From Marisediminicola senii (GTDB lineage Bacteria > Actinomycetota > Actinomycetes > Actinomycetales > Microbacteriaceae), in the NCBI RefSeq assembly GCF_011057645.1, contig NZ_JAALGE010000009.1, positions 1 to 64,000 on the forward strand: a stretch of DNA of 64,000 bases, in the 5' to 3' direction. A program made the translations under genes and the position numbers. This document shows, in pieces, positions 27,088 to 36,617 of this stretch. The stretch's first letter is position 1. Every line of letters begins with the position of its first letter. Below the pieces are notes generated by a model, which saw only the letters and a program-made list of their open reading frames with translations, was not told the DNA's origin and did no database searches.

Positions 27088-27938
27088 CAACCACCACCAC
27101 CGCACCCACCGGCCCCGCTACCGCCGAACGCTCCGGCCTGTCCTTCGGGGGAGTGCTGCGCTCCGAGGCGATCAAGCTCACCACCCTGCGCTCCACCGTC
27201 TGGTGCTTTGCCATCATCGTGCTCGTCACGGTCGGGCTGGCATTCTTGCTCGCCGCTACCTTCTTCACTCCGGCGCCCCTCCCCGACGACGGGGTGCAGG
27301 CGGTGTGGGTGCAGGTGGGAACGCTCGGCATCACGTTCAGCCAGCTCGTCGTCGCCGTTCTCGGTGCCCTCGTCATCACGGGTGAATATAGCACTGGCAT
27401 GATCCGCTCGACGCTCACCGCGGTACCGCGTCGCATTCCCGCCCTCGCCGCGAAGGCCATCGTCATCGGCGTGGCGACCTTCGTCGTCGGGCTGGTCTCG
27501 GTGCTCGCCGCCGCGTTCCTCCCCGCCGGCATTCTGGCCGGCAACGGGGCGGAGCCCGATTTCGCGGACCCCGCTGCATACGCGGCATTCGCGGGCGGCG
27601 CGCTGTACCTCGCGCTGATCGCCGTGCTGTCGCTCTCGATCGGCACCATCGTGCGCAACAGCGCGGGGGGAATTGCCGCATCGCTCGGCCTGCTGCTGGT
27701 CGTGCCGGGTGTGCTCTCGCTCATCGCCGCGATCACGAGCACCGAGTGGCTGCAGAACCTCAGCCAGTTCCTCCCGAGCGCCCTCGGCAACGTGCTGTAC
27801 GCCTACCCGCAGGACACCGGCCCCGTGCCCGACGGTATCGTCGCGCTCGAGCCGTGGCAGGCAGCGCTCTGGCTGTTCGCCTGGGTGGCCGTCGCTTTCG
27901 CCACGGCCGCGGTGCTCATCAAGCGTCGCGACGCGTAA
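27084..27938 (+). CDS. ABC-2 type transporter permease
   Basis: This 284-residue membrane protein starts with a Thr-rich segment, then GVLRSEAIKLTTLRSTVW, the usual amphipathic entry of ABC-2 permeases, and has six membrane segments. ITGEYSTGMIRSTLTAVPRR after helix 2 is a family hallmark. It is translationally coupled to the ATPase. A strong terminator follows. Confidence 0.93.
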   Translation: MTTTTTAPTGPATAERSGLSFGGVLRSEAIKLTTLRSTVWCFAIIVLVTVGLAFLLAATFFTPAPLPDDGVQAVWVQVGTLGITFSQLVVAVLGALVITGEYSTGMIRSTLTAVPRRIPALAAKAIVIGVATFVVGLVSVLAAAFLPAGILAGNGAEPDFADPAAYAAFAGGALYLALIAVLSLSIGTIVRNSAGGIAASLGLLLVVPGVLSLIAAITSTEWLQNLSQFLPSALGNVLYAYPQDTGPVPDGIVALEPWQAALWLFAWVAVAFATAAVLIKRRDA

Positions 27939-27958
27939 CGTCCGCTTCTGCCGTAACG

Positions 27959-28006
27959 CACAGACCCCGGCTGCACTGGAGGAATCCAGTGCAGCCGGGG
28001 TCTGTG
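27959..28006. terminator. Bidirectional hairpin terminator
   Basis: Perfect 22-bp arms (27959-27980 and 27985-28006) with a GGAA loop lie between the convergent ABC permease and alcohol dehydrogenase genes. This is one of the strongest hairpins in the window. Confidence 0.9.
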
Positions 28007-28048
28007 GTGTTAGGACGTCAGCGCGTCAGGGCGTCGACAACGATCTGG

Positions 28049-29092
28049 TCAGGCGAAGGTCGACGCGTCGATCACGAAGCGGTAGCGCACGTCAGACGAC
28101 AGCACGCGCTCGTAGGCGTCGTTGATGCCGTCGGCGTTCACCAGCTCGATCTCGGGCGCGATTCCGTGCTCGGCGCAGAAGTCGAGCATCTCCTGCGTCT
28201 CGCCGATGCTGCCGATACCCGAGCCCGCGAACGAGCGACGTCCGCCGATGAGCGAGAACGCCTGCACGGGCAGCGGCTCGGAGGGTGCGCCGACGTTGAC
28301 CAACGTGCCGTTCAGGGCGAGCAGCGACAGGTGCGCGTTCATGTCGATCTCGGCGCTCACGGTGTTGATGATGAGGTCGAACTCGTTGGCGAGGGTCTCG
28401 AAGGTGGCCTCGTCGCCGGTCGCGTAGTAGTGGTCGGCGCCGAGGCGCAGTCCGTCCTCCTTCTTGCTCAGCGTGCGCGAGAGCACGGTGACCTCGGCAC
28501 CCATGGCGTGGGCGATCTTGACGGCCATGTGGCCGAGGCCGCCCATACCGACGACGGCGACCTTGGAACCGGGGCCGGCCTTCCAGTGGTGGAGCGGCGA
28601 GTAGGTGGTGATGCCGGCGCACAGCAGGGGAGCAGCGGCCTCGTACGGGATGCTCTCCGGAACCTTGAGCACGAAGTCCTCGACGACGACGACGTGGGTG
28701 GAGTATCCGCCCTGGGTGATGGTGCCGTCGCGGTCGACCGACGCGTAGGTGCCGGTGTTGCCCTTGAGGCAGTAGTTCTCGTCGCCGGAGAGGCAGTTGA
28801 CGCACTCACGGCAGGAGTTGACCATGCAGCCGACGCCGACGCGGTCGCCGACGTTGTGCAAGGTGACGTCGGATCCGACCTCGGTGACGACACCGACGAT
28901 CTCGTGGCCGACGGTGAGCGGGTAGGCGACCGGTCCCCAGTCGCCGCGCACGGTGTGGATGTCGGAGTGGCAGATGCCGGCGTAGGCGATCTCGATGAGC
29001 ACGTCCTTCGCGCCGACATCGCGGCGCTCGATGGTCGTGGGAACGAGGGGTTCGGTGGCGGACGGTGCCGCGTATGCGTTGACGGTAAGCAT
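28049..29092 (-). CDS. NAD(P)-dependent zinc alcohol dehydrogenase (YahK/cinnamyl-type)
   Basis: This 347-residue enzyme reversibly oxidises alcohols to aldehydes in the cytoplasm. Catalytic zinc ligands appear in [15 protein letters not shown] and GHEIVGVV, and the structural zinc site in [15 protein letters not shown]. The cofactor loop is [15 protein letters not shown]. These features place it with the YahK/CAD subgroup, which usually prefers NADPH and acts on aldehydes. ATG 29092 has an AGGAGA site 4-9 bp upstream. It is divergent from the SRPBCC gene. Confidence 0.93.
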   Translation of the reverse strand: MLTVNAYAAPSATEPLVPTTIERRDVGAKDVLIEIAYAGICHSDIHTVRGDWGPVAYPLTVGHEIVGVVTEVGSDVTLHNVGDRVGVGCMVNSCRECVNCLSGDENYCLKGNTGTYASVDRDGTITQGGYSTHVVVVEDFVLKVPESIPYEAAAPLLCAGITTYSPLHHWKAGPGSKVAVVGMGGLGHMAVKIAHAMGAEVTVLSRTLSKKEDGLRLGADHYYATGDEATFETLANEFDLIINTVSAEIDMNAHLSLLALNGTLVNVGAPSEPLPVQAFSLIGGRRSFAGSGIGSIGETQEMLDFCAEHGIAPEIELVNADGINDAYERVLSSDVRYRFVIDASTFA

Positions 29093-29287
29093 GGTTCTCC
29101 TATTGCTCCGCTGAGCGGGGGTAATGGGTTGTGGCCGCAACTGACCACCCGCAGAACGGGGGTGATCGGGGGAGTGGGCCAAGCGCCACGGTATCAGGCG
29201 AAAAAAGGCGGCAGGTTTGTGCCGGGGGCCTTGCCCCATCGTCGTGACGGGAGTAGCAAGGACGCAAAACCAGACAAGGGAGCCATT

Positions 29288-29782
29288 ATGACTGTCGTGA
29301 GCACCGTGAAAGACCCGAACGCACTGACCCTCACCTTCGTCACCGAATTCGACGCCGCAGTCGACCAGGTGTGGCAGTTGTGGAAGGACCCGCGCCAGCT
29401 CGAGCGGTGGTGGGGCCCGCCGACCTATCCCGCCACCTTCGACTCGCACGACTTCACGGTCGGTGGAAGGTCCCTGTACTACATGACGTCGCCCGAGGGC
29501 GAGAAGATGTGGGGCTGGTGGGAGACCACGGCGATCGAGGAGCTATTGCGGTACGAGTTCGACGACGGTTTCGCCAACGACGACGGCAGTAAGAACACCG
29601 ACATCGATTCCACCCACGGAGTCGTGACCCTCGAGGCAGTCGGTGACAAGACCAGGATGACCATCGTCTCCTTCTTCACGAGCCAGAAGCAGCTCGACGA
29701 GATGGTCGAGATGGGCATGGAAGAGGGAATGCGCGAAGCCCTCGGCCAGATCGACTCAATCCTGACGAGCGTGTCTGCCTGA
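29288..29782 (+). CDS. SRPBCC/AHSA1-like protein
   Basis: This 164-residue protein has the START-like fold of the Aha1/CalC group: [35 protein letters not shown], then [15 protein letters not shown] and a C-terminal helix with [14 protein letters not shown]. Such proteins form a hydrophobic pocket; roles range from Hsp90 co-chaperones to resistance by ligand binding. None can be assigned here. ATG 29288 is preceded by an AAGGGAG ribosome site. Confidence 0.9.
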   Translation: MTVVSTVKDPNALTLTFVTEFDAAVDQVWQLWKDPRQLERWWGPPTYPATFDSHDFTVGGRSLYYMTSPEGEKMWGWWETTAIEELLRYEFDDGFANDDGSKNTDIDSTHGVVTLEAVGDKTRMTIVSFFTSQKQLDEMVEMGMEEGMREALGQIDSILTSVSA

Positions 29783-29819
29783 CAATCCGCGCGCGGTCCG
29801 GCGATCAGTCGGCCGGGCC

Positions 29820-31742
29820 GTGCGCGACTCGCTTGGGGGGTACGACCGTGCTGTCGGCCGGGGGACAGATGACGTACGGTCGGAACAACGACCTGGGGGG
29901 CTCGCCATCACTACGACACTGCGCTCGCGCACGTCCGGCCGCGCGAAACCGCCGCCGTCCGGGGCGCCCGCGGCCTCGCAGCGCATCCGCGAGCAGGCCG
30001 TCGAACGCTTCGGAACGGTTCACGACCCGTCGCCCATCGTCAAGCAGGCGCCGACGACCCTGCTGTTCGGTGCCGCCATCGCCCTGTGCCTCGTGTTCGC
30101 CGACGTCGAAGTGCGTCACCCGTCGTGGTTCATGATCGGATGCGTCGCCCTCGTCGCCGCGACGGTCGCCGCCGTCATCCTCAGCACGCGATCCTCGTGG
30201 TGGCACTTCGGCTGGGTAGTGGGCATCGTCGACTTCGTCTCGCTGGGCTTCCTGCGGCTGGGAACCGATTCCACGAACTCCCCGCTGGTCTACCTCGCCG
30301 TACTGCCCGTGCTCTTCTTTGCGGGGGAACGGGGCCGCCACAACGTGCTGATCGCGGGCGTCGGCACGCTGGTCGCCCTGGTCGGCCCGATCCTCGTCGA
30401 CCCGCACGGCGACAGCGACGTGCAGTTGTGGGCCGGGCTGTTCGCCACCCTGGTGCTGATCTGTGTCGCCGCCATCTTCAACGAGGTGACCAACGCTTTC
30501 CGCGTGCAGACCGTCGAGACGCGGGAGCTCGCGGAGTTTCGCGACGAGTTGCTGCAGGAGAGCATGGTGCAGATCACCATGCTCGAAGAGAGCAACGCGC
30601 AGCGCCACGCCGCCGAGGAGCGGCTGCGTGGCCTGTGGTCGGCCGTCACCGAGCAGGCAGCCATTGGAACCACCCTCGACGGGCTCATCGACAGCTGGAA
30701 TCCCGGCGCGGAGAAGATGCTCGGCGTCACCGCCGCGCAGGCCGAGGGCATCCGGCACATCACGTCGCTGCACGTGACCCGCGAGCTCGACGAACGGGTG
30801 AACGAGCTCGGCCCCGACTCCCGGTCTAACGGAATGCCGCCGCGGTTCCGGGCACTCGTGCACGCCGCGAAGGACGGCGTCGCCGACGTGCGCGACTGGA
30901 CCTGGGTGCGCGGCGACGACGAGGAATTCCCCGTGCAGGTCAGCGTCACCCCGCGGCTGAGCGATGACGGCGACATCGTCGGCTACCTCTTCGTGGCCAA
31001 CGACATGACCGAGGCACGGGAGGTCGCCAAGCTCAAGGACAACTTCGTCGGCCTGATCTCGCACGAGCTGCGCACCCCGCTCAGCTCGATCGTCGGTTAC
31101 CTCGAACTCATTCGCGACGAGGAGGTCTCCGACCTCACCGAGGACCAGCTGCAGTACCTCGGCATCGCGGAACGCAACGCCCACCGGCTGCTGCGGCTCG
31201 TCGGTGACCTGCTGTTCACCGCACAGGTCGAGTCGGGGGCGTTCACCCTCGAGGTGGCGCCCCTGGACGTGGCATCCATCGTCGCTGCCTCGGTCGAGTC
31301 CGCGCAGCCCGCCGTCGCCAGGGCGGGTATCACCCTGGTCGCCGAGGGCATTAGCGTCGGCGTGACCGTCGACGGGGATCCGGTGCGACTCGGGCAGGCC
31401 GTCGACAACCTGGTGTCGAACGCCATCAAGTTCACGCCAGCGGGTGGGTCGGTGACGGTCTCGCTCGCCCGGGAGGGCCGGCGCGCGGTGATCTCGGTGA
31501 GCGACACCGGGTTCGGTATCGCGGCCGAGGAGCTCGACAAGCTGTTCTCCCGGTTCTTCCGCGCCAGCACGGCGACCCGCAACGCGGTGCCGGGGGTCGG
31601 ACTCGGGCTGACCATCACCAAGGCCATCGTGGTCGCGCACCGCGGCGACCTGACCGTCTCGAGCGTCGAGGGATCCGGCACGACCTTCGGCATCTCGCTT
31701 CCCCTCGCCCGCCGCGGCCGCAAGGCCGGCCCGGTCGGCTGA
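29820..31742 (+). CDS. PAS-containing sensor histidine kinase, orphan
   Basis: This membrane sensor kinase (up to 640 residues) has about six hydrophobic segments between residues 75 and 225. A PAS domain follows (about 265-395: GLIDSWNPGAEKMLGVT, then FLFVANDMTEAREV-type end), then HisKA with ISHELRTPL (phosphoacceptor His near 415), and HATPase_c with LVSNAIKFTP, SDTGFGIA and GVGLGLTI. No response regulator is adjacent. The start is uncertain: GTG 29820 has no clear ribosome site, and the best-looking site, GGGGGG near 29897, precedes an ATC-ACT-ACG in frame rather than a normal start codon. The ligand is unknown. Confidence 0.9.
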   Translation: MRDSLGGYDRAVGRGTDDVRSEQRPGGLAITTTLRSRTSGRAKPPPSGAPAASQRIREQAVERFGTVHDPSPIVKQAPTTLLFGAAIALCLVFADVEVRHPSWFMIGCVALVAATVAAVILSTRSSWWHFGWVVGIVDFVSLGFLRLGTDSTNSPLVYLAVLPVLFFAGERGRHNVLIAGVGTLVALVGPILVDPHGDSDVQLWAGLFATLVLICVAAIFNEVTNAFRVQTVETRELAEFRDELLQESMVQITMLEESNAQRHAAEERLRGLWSAVTEQAAIGTTLDGLIDSWNPGAEKMLGVTAAQAEGIRHITSLHVTRELDERVNELGPDSRSNGMPPRFRALVHAAKDGVADVRDWTWVRGDDEEFPVQVSVTPRLSDDGDIVGYLFVANDMTEAREVAKLKDNFVGLISHELRTPLSSIVGYLELIRDEEVSDLTEDQLQYLGIAERNAHRLLRLVGDLLFTAQVESGAFTLEVAPLDVASIVAASVESAQPAVARAGITLVAEGISVGVTVDGDPVRLGQAVDNLVSNAIKFTPAGGSVTVSLAREGRRAVISVSDTGFGIAAEELDKLFSRFFRASTATRNAVPGVGLGLTITKAIVVAHRGDLTVSSVEGSGTTFGISLPLARRGRKAGPVG

Positions 31743-31772
31743 CCGGTCACCGCGGCACGGCAGGATGGGGGC

Positions 31773-32861
31773 ATGCACCCCGTCGCCGCCCTCAACGAGA
31801 TCGCTTTCTGGCTCGAGCGCGAGCTCGCCCCGACCTTCAAGGTCAAGGCGTTCCGCTCGGCGGCCGAGATCGTCGGTTCACTGTCGACCGACGAGATCGC
31901 CGCCCGGGCCGCCGACGGGCGGCTCACGAAGACCAAGGGGATCGGTGCTCGCACCTTCGAGGTGATCAGCCAGGCAGTGGATGGCGCGGTACCCGACTAC
32001 CTCGAGAACCTGCGCACCACGGGCGCGAAACCCCTCGCCGACGGGGGTACCGACCTGCTGGCGCAGCTGCGGGGCGACCTGCACAGCCACAGCGAGTGGT
32101 CGGACGGCGGGTCGACGATCGAGCAGATGGTCGCCGCGGCCCGCTCACTCGGCCGTGAATACCTCGCCCTCACCGACCACTCGCCGTCGCTGAAGGTCGC
32201 GAGCGGGCTCACCGCAGAACGACTCGCGGAGCAGCTCGACGTGATCGACGGCCTGGCCACCGGGGGTGCGGGCTCCAGCGACGGCGACGGCGACACCGGC
32301 GAAGGCGACGCCAGCGACGGCGACGCTGGCGCGGCAGGCGACTTCCGGCTCCTCACCGGAATCGAGGTCGACATCCTCGAGGACGGAACCCTCGACCAGA
32401 CGCGCGAGATGCTCGACCGCCTCGACATCGTGGTGGCGAGCGTGCACTCCAAGCTGCGGGCCGATTCGGCCACCATGACCGAGCGCATGCTGGGCGGTAT
32501 CCGCGATCCGCACACCACGGTGCTCGGGCACTGCACGGGGCGGCTGCTCTCCGGGTCGCGCGGCACCCGCCCGCCCTCCGACTTCGACGCCGAAGCCGTG
32601 TTCGCCGCCTGCGCCGAGCACGACGTCGCCGTCGAGATCAACAGCCGTCCGGAGCGCCAGGACCCGCCGGACGACCTCATCACGCTCGCCCTCGACGCCG
32701 GGTGCCTGTTCAGTATCGACACCGACGCGCACGCGCCTGGACAGCTCGACTTCCTCGCCTACGGCGCCGAGCGTGCCGACCGGGCCGGGGTGCCCGTCGA
32801 CCGCATCATCACGTCCTGGCCGGTGGAGCGCCTGCTCGAATGGGCCGGCCGCCGCCGGTGA
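31773..32861 (+). CDS. PHP-domain phosphoesterase (PolX C-terminal type)
   Basis: This 362-residue protein resembles the C-terminal half of bacterial family-X DNA polymerases. It has an N-terminal helix-hairpin-helix-like region (TKTKGIGARTFEVI) and a PHP domain with metal ligands in GDLHSHSEWSDG, LTDHSPSL, GIEVDIL, VASVHSKL, GHCTGR, EINSRPER and DTDAHAPG. No polymerase catalytic domain is present. An acidic Gly/Asp insertion (about residues 165-188, coded by GACGGCGAC-like repeats) interrupts the PHP domain. Similar proteins are annotated as histidinol-phosphatase or PHP nucleases; which applies is unclear. Confidence 0.88.
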   Translation: MHPVAALNEIAFWLERELAPTFKVKAFRSAAEIVGSLSTDEIAARAADGRLTKTKGIGARTFEVISQAVDGAVPDYLENLRTTGAKPLADGGTDLLAQLRGDLHSHSEWSDGGSTIEQMVAAARSLGREYLALTDHSPSLKVASGLTAERLAEQLDVIDGLATGGAGSSDGDGDTGEGDASDGDAGAAGDFRLLTGIEVDILEDGTLDQTREMLDRLDIVVASVHSKLRADSATMTERMLGGIRDPHTTVLGHCTGRLLSGSRGTRPPSDFDAEAVFAACAEHDVAVEINSRPERQDPPDDLITLALDAGCLFSIDTDAHAPGQLDFLAYGAERADRAGVPVDRIITSWPVERLLEWAGRRR

Positions 32862-32946
32862 CGCCTGCCGCGAGGCAGTGATTCCCGGGGTGCGGTCCTG
32901 ACACCTCCCGCGCGGTCGTGGTGCCCGCCGCAATGCACGGCGCCGC

Positions 32947-33420
32947 TCAATCGAGTCGCAGCTCGAAGTACTCGCTGTGCGGGTCGTCGGTGTAGTCGGC
33001 AAACGGCGGGCACCGCACGAAACCGGCCCGCGCATACAACCGCCGCGCCCGGGCGAAGTACTCCTCCGCCCCGGTCTCCAGGCTGAGCAGCTGGATGCCG
33101 CGGCGCCGCGCATCGGCGATGAGCGCGTCGAGCAGCGCGGTGGCCACGCCCCGGCCCCGCGCGGCCGGCGTCGTGCGCATCGACTTGAGCTCGGCCCACC
33201 GCGGGTCGATCTCGCGCAGCGCACCGCAGGCCAGCAGGTCGCCGTTCTCGCGCACCGACCAGAACGCGATGTCGGCGCCGAGCAGCGCGGCGTGGTCAAG
33301 GGCGTGCACGCTCTCGGCGGGCGACGTGGCGAACATGTCGGCCAGGTGCTCGTCGAGCAGCTGGTGGATGTCGGCCCGCCGGGGGTCGTCCCTCGCGATG
33401 ACGAGCGCGGCAGCATCCAT
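32947..33420 (-). CDS. GNAT family N-acetyltransferase
   Basis: This 157-residue protein carries the acetyl-CoA-binding motif A as MRTTPAARGRGVATALLDALI, followed by LSLETGAEEYFARARRLYARAGFVRCPPF, which closely matches the YsnE/PhnO-like GNAT group. Substrate is unknown. ATG 33420 is chosen because the domain starts directly after it. It lies 84 bp downstream of the sodium symporter gene on the same strand, so they may share a transcript. Confidence 0.9.
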   Translation of the reverse strand: MDAAALVIARDDPRRADIHQLLDEHLADMFATSPAESVHALDHAALLGADIAFWSVRENGDLLACGALREIDPRWAELKSMRTTPAARGRGVATALLDALIADARRRGIQLLSLETGAEEYFARARRLYARAGFVRCPPFADYTDDPHSEYFELRLD

Positions 33421-33503
33421 CACCACAGTGTGCCCGACCGGAAGTGCCGCGTACCCGACCGGTGCATGACCGGACGCTGCCTGCCGGACCGCTGCTTCGG
33501 GCG

Positions 33504-35015
33504 TCACCGCGCGGGCACTTCGGCCGCCTCTAGTGAACGCTGCTCGGCCGCGAGCTGCTCGGTCTGCCTTTCGGATGCGGTGATCTCGCGCTCCGAGCGG
33601 CGGTGCACGACGCCGACGATGGCGTAGGTGCCGAAGCCGATGACCCCCGAGACCAGCGTCGCCCAGCCGTCGAACCCGGCGCCGACGATCGAGTTCTCGA
33701 TGTAGAGGATGTCGTTCGGCACCCCGTAGAGGGTCGGGGTCAGGGCGAGCAGCGTCATGCGCACGACGAAGCCGACGCCGGCGGCCGCAAGGGCCGCCGA
33801 GACGCCCGGGCGCCGCCAGAACACACCGAGGATGAACGGGGCGGCGAGGCACGCCAGCATCAGGTCGAACGCGAGGGTCAGCAGGATGCCGGTCTGGCTC
33901 ACCCGCATGGCGAGGAACACGGCGGTGATGACGATCGGCACCATGGCGATGCGGGTCCAGCGCAGCAGCGGGTCGGCGCCGGTGGTGACCGAGCGACGCA
34001 CGTTGAAGATGTTGCGCACTGCGATGGCCGAGGTGGCGAGGATCGCACCGGACGCGGTGGAGAACGACGCGGCGACGATCCCCGACAGCACCAGGATGGC
34101 GAGTAGCGGTGGGGCGTACTCGTCGAGCAGGGTGAACAGGATGGGGCCGTCGTCGACGGTGATGCCGAGGACGGCGGAGGCGGTCAGCGCGACGAGGGCG
34201 AAGATCGTGCCGATGCCGGCGGTCGCTGCGGCGCCGATGAAGCACGCCTGCTGGGCCACCTTGGGCGACTTGGCTCCGAAGATGCGCTGCATGAAGTCGA
34301 TTGCGACGATGTCTCCGATGCCGAGCGCGATGAGTGTCGCCCAGTTGATCGGGGCGCCCTGCGCGGAGTCGGTGAGCTGTCCGAGGTCGAACGGCCCCAT
34401 GCCCTCGGGGATGACGATGCCGTAGGAGAGCGCCACCCACGCCAGCAGCGCGATCGAGGCGACGACCGTGATCGCGGTCTGGATGGCGGCGGTGTAGGCG
34501 TCGGAGAAGAGTCCACCGCCGATCGTGTACGCGAGCACCAGCGCGACGGCGAGAACGACGCCCCAGGTGTATGGAATGTTCGCGAACCGCTCGAGCAAAA
34601 AGCCGCAGGCGACCAGGTTGCCGGCGAGGAGGGTGATGAAGGCCAGGATCATGATCACCGACGCGACGACCTCGGTGGGCCGGTTGTAGCGGATGCGAAA
34701 GAAGTCCGCGAGGGTGAGCAGCTTCATGGCGTTCATCGGCTTGGCGAGAAAGAGGCCGGTCAGCAGCAGGCAGAGGGCGAGGCCCAGCGCGAGCGATGCC
34801 CCCGACCAGAACCCGAACTGCGAGGTGAGGTCGGTGTTGCCGACGGTGGCGTTGGAATCGACGGCGGCGGCGGTGAGCGACACGGCGACCAGGGGCACCC
34901 CGAGTTGTCGGCCGGCGACGAGAAAGTTGGCGCTGTCGCCGTCGACCTTGCGGGCGACGACGATGCCCACGATGAGGACCGCGAGGACGGTGATACCCAC
35001 TCCGATGATGATCAT
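33504..35015 (-). CDS. Sodium:solute symporter family protein
   Basis: This 503-residue membrane protein has about 13 segments and SSS-family features: FLVAGRQLGVPLVAVSLTAAAVDSNATVG early and ASFSTASGAILATSAIAVRNIF in helix 8, which is the sodium-site region. A hydrophilic coiled tail (ERQTEQLAAEQRSLEAAE) ends the protein. ATG 35015 has a GGGAG site 6 bp before it. The substrate could be a monocarboxylate, amino acid, urea or pantothenate; the sequence alone does not decide. Confidence 0.92.
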   Translation of the reverse strand: MIIIGVGITVLAVLIVGIVVARKVDGDSANFLVAGRQLGVPLVAVSLTAAAVDSNATVGNTDLTSQFGFWSGASLALGLALCLLLTGLFLAKPMNAMKLLTLADFFRIRYNRPTEVVASVIMILAFITLLAGNLVACGFLLERFANIPYTWGVVLAVALVLAYTIGGGLFSDAYTAAIQTAITVVASIALLAWVALSYGIVIPEGMGPFDLGQLTDSAQGAPINWATLIALGIGDIVAIDFMQRIFGAKSPKVAQQACFIGAAATAGIGTIFALVALTASAVLGITVDDGPILFTLLDEYAPPLLAILVLSGIVAASFSTASGAILATSAIAVRNIFNVRRSVTTGADPLLRWTRIAMVPIVITAVFLAMRVSQTGILLTLAFDLMLACLAAPFILGVFWRRPGVSAALAAAGVGFVVRMTLLALTPTLYGVPNDILYIENSIVGAGFDGWATLVSGVIGFGTYAIVGVVHRRSEREITASERQTEQLAAEQRSLEAAEVPAR

Positions 35016-35141
35016 GACTGCTCCCAGATAGGCCGTGACGGGGGGAAAGCGAGCGCGACCGGGTTTCTGTCGATCGATAAGTACCTTTATGCGCCTCGCA
35101 CGTTGTCGGCCGCTTTCGGGCATGAGTCGATCGTGTTAAAT

Positions 35142-35202
35142 GGCGCGCCGAACCGCCCGGGCAGGCGGGGTAACCCGGCAGCGGGCGCGCCGAACGGCCC
35201 GG
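35142..35202. repeat. 19-bp direct repeat pair upstream of the symporter gene
   Basis: GGCGCGCCGAACCGCCCGG (35142-35160) and GGCGCGCCGAACGGCCCGG (35184-35202) are spaced 42 bp apart. Copies of CCCGGCAGC also follow each other in this stretch. The remaining gap between the symporter and zinc-ribbon genes shows no gene. Confidence 0.6.
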
Positions 35203-35244
35203 CACCCGGCAGCTGAACGGGTTACCGGTACGGAGCGCGCGGGA

Positions 35245-35493
35245 TCAGCGGCGGGACTCCGACCACGCCAGCGAGTTCTTCGCCTGCTCGGCGGTGAGGG
35301 GGGTGACGCCGCCGCAGTTCGTGCAGCGGTTGTGGTACTTCGTCGATAGCGGAATGAGGGGGATGAAGAACAGGCTGATGCGGTTCGAGCGCTTCATCAC
35401 GTTCTGCGGCACGTTCTGGCCGCAGAAGTGGCAGATGAACGCGACGACGTTGATGAGGGATTCGCTGATCGAGTTGCCGAAGATCAAAAACAT
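35245..35493 (-). CDS. Small zinc-ribbon protein
   Basis: This 82-residue protein has two CxxC knuckles (CHFCGQN near residue 20 and CTNCGG near 61) that form a zinc ribbon. A hydrophobic segment, ISLFFIPLIPLS, sits between them. It is the common actinobacterial small "zinc-ribbon domain-containing" protein of unknown role. ATG 35493 has an AGAGG site 7 bp upstream. It is more AT-rich than its neighbours, which is usual for the family. Confidence 0.88.
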   Translation of the reverse strand: MFLIFGNSISESLINVVAFICHFCGQNVPQNVMKRSNRISLFFIPLIPLSTKYHNRCTNCGGVTPLTAEQAKNSLAWSESRR

Positions 35494-35582
35494 GGGGAGG
35501 CCTCTCGGGCTGCGAAATAGTGCGGAAGGGGAAGGAGTGCGGAAGTTAGAGCTGGAGTGCGGCACCAGGAGGGTGCCGCTGG

Positions 35583-36452
35583 TCACTTCTCGGCCAGCGA
35601 GCCGGCGTGGTCGGGGACGTGCTTGTGCAGTTCCTTGGCCGGTCGTTCGTAGTCGCTAGATTTCGGCCGCGCGGGGATCTGGATCTCGTCGGGATCGCGG
35701 TGCTCGTACGGCACCTGCGACAGCAGGTGATTGATCGCGTTGAGCCGCGACGAGCGCTTGTCGTCGCTCTCGATGGTCCACCACGGGGCGTCGACGGTGT
35801 CGGTCGCCTCGAACATGGCGTCCTTGGCCCGCGAGTAGTCCTCCCAACGGCTGATCGACAGCACGTCGGTGTCGGAGAGCTTCCATCGACGCATCGGGTC
35901 GCCGAGCCGTGAATGGAAGCGCTGCTCCTGCACGTCGTCGGATACCGAGAACCAGTACTTGATGAGGATGATGCCGTCGTCGACGAGCATCTTCTCGAAC
36001 AGCGGCGCCTGCTGCAGGAACAGCTGGTACTGCTCGGCGGTGCAGTACTCCATGACGCGTTCCACGCCCGCGCGGTTGTACCAGGAGCGGTCCATGAGCA
36101 CGATCTCGCCCTTTGTGGGGAGGTGCTCGACGTAGCGCTGGAAGTACCACTGCCCCTTCTCCCGCTCGCTCGGCGTCGGCAGAGCGACGACCCGCGCCGA
36201 TCGGGGGTTCAGGTACTGCATGATGCGTTTGATCGCGCCGCCCTTGCCCGCGGCGTCCCTGCCCTCGAAGATGACGACCAGCCGCGCGCCAGTGTCGACC
36301 ACCCAGCGCTGCATGGTCACCAGTTCGACCTGCAGTCGCTCGAGCTCTGACTCGTAGGGCTTCTTCGGTACGCGCTTGGGGGGTGCCTGCAATTTCGGGT
36401 CCTGCTCCGCTGGGCCCTGCGTGCCGCTCTTCTTTCCCTTGGTCTTCGACAT
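35583..36452 (-). CDS. ppk2: Polyphosphate kinase 2
   Basis: This 289-residue PPK2-family enzyme transfers phosphate between polyphosphate and nucleoside diphosphates. It has Walker A FEGRDAAGKGG (near residue 65), the lid-like PTPSEREKGQWYFQRYVEHLP, and the Walker B/DRSWYNRAGVERVM signature of single-domain PPK2. A lysine-rich N-terminal tail precedes the domain. ATG 36452 is taken with an AAGG site; TTG 36458 is in frame. It is divergent from the diacylglycerol kinase gene. Confidence 0.94.
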   Translation of the reverse strand: MSKTKGKKSGTQGPAEQDPKLQAPPKRVPKKPYESELERLQVELVTMQRWVVDTGARLVVIFEGRDAAGKGGAIKRIMQYLNPRSARVVALPTPSEREKGQWYFQRYVEHLPTKGEIVLMDRSWYNRAGVERVMEYCTAEQYQLFLQQAPLFEKMLVDDGIILIKYWFSVSDDVQEQRFHSRLGDPMRRWKLSDTDVLSISRWEDYSRAKDAMFEATDTVDAPWWTIESDDKRSSRLNAINHLLSQVPYEHRDPDEIQIPARPKSSDYERPAKELHKHVPDHAGSLAEK

Positions 36453-36617
36453 TGCCAAACCTTACGCCCGCCCTAGCACATCCAGCCATTCGGCGTGCGA
36501 TGGGCAGCACCCCGTAGCGGCTTGCCTCCGGGCGCCTTCACACTGGATTCCTGCTGGCCGCAGCTGTGCCCGGCATTTCGACTCACGATTCCACCATCCA
36601 CTCACCGAGGACACCCC

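Noticed and set aside
32947-35205. A 752-codon frame on the minus strand covering the symporter and GNAT genes
   Set aside because: Only its last 157 codons read as a protein family (GNAT). The rest is an Arg/His-rich shadow of the symporter gene.
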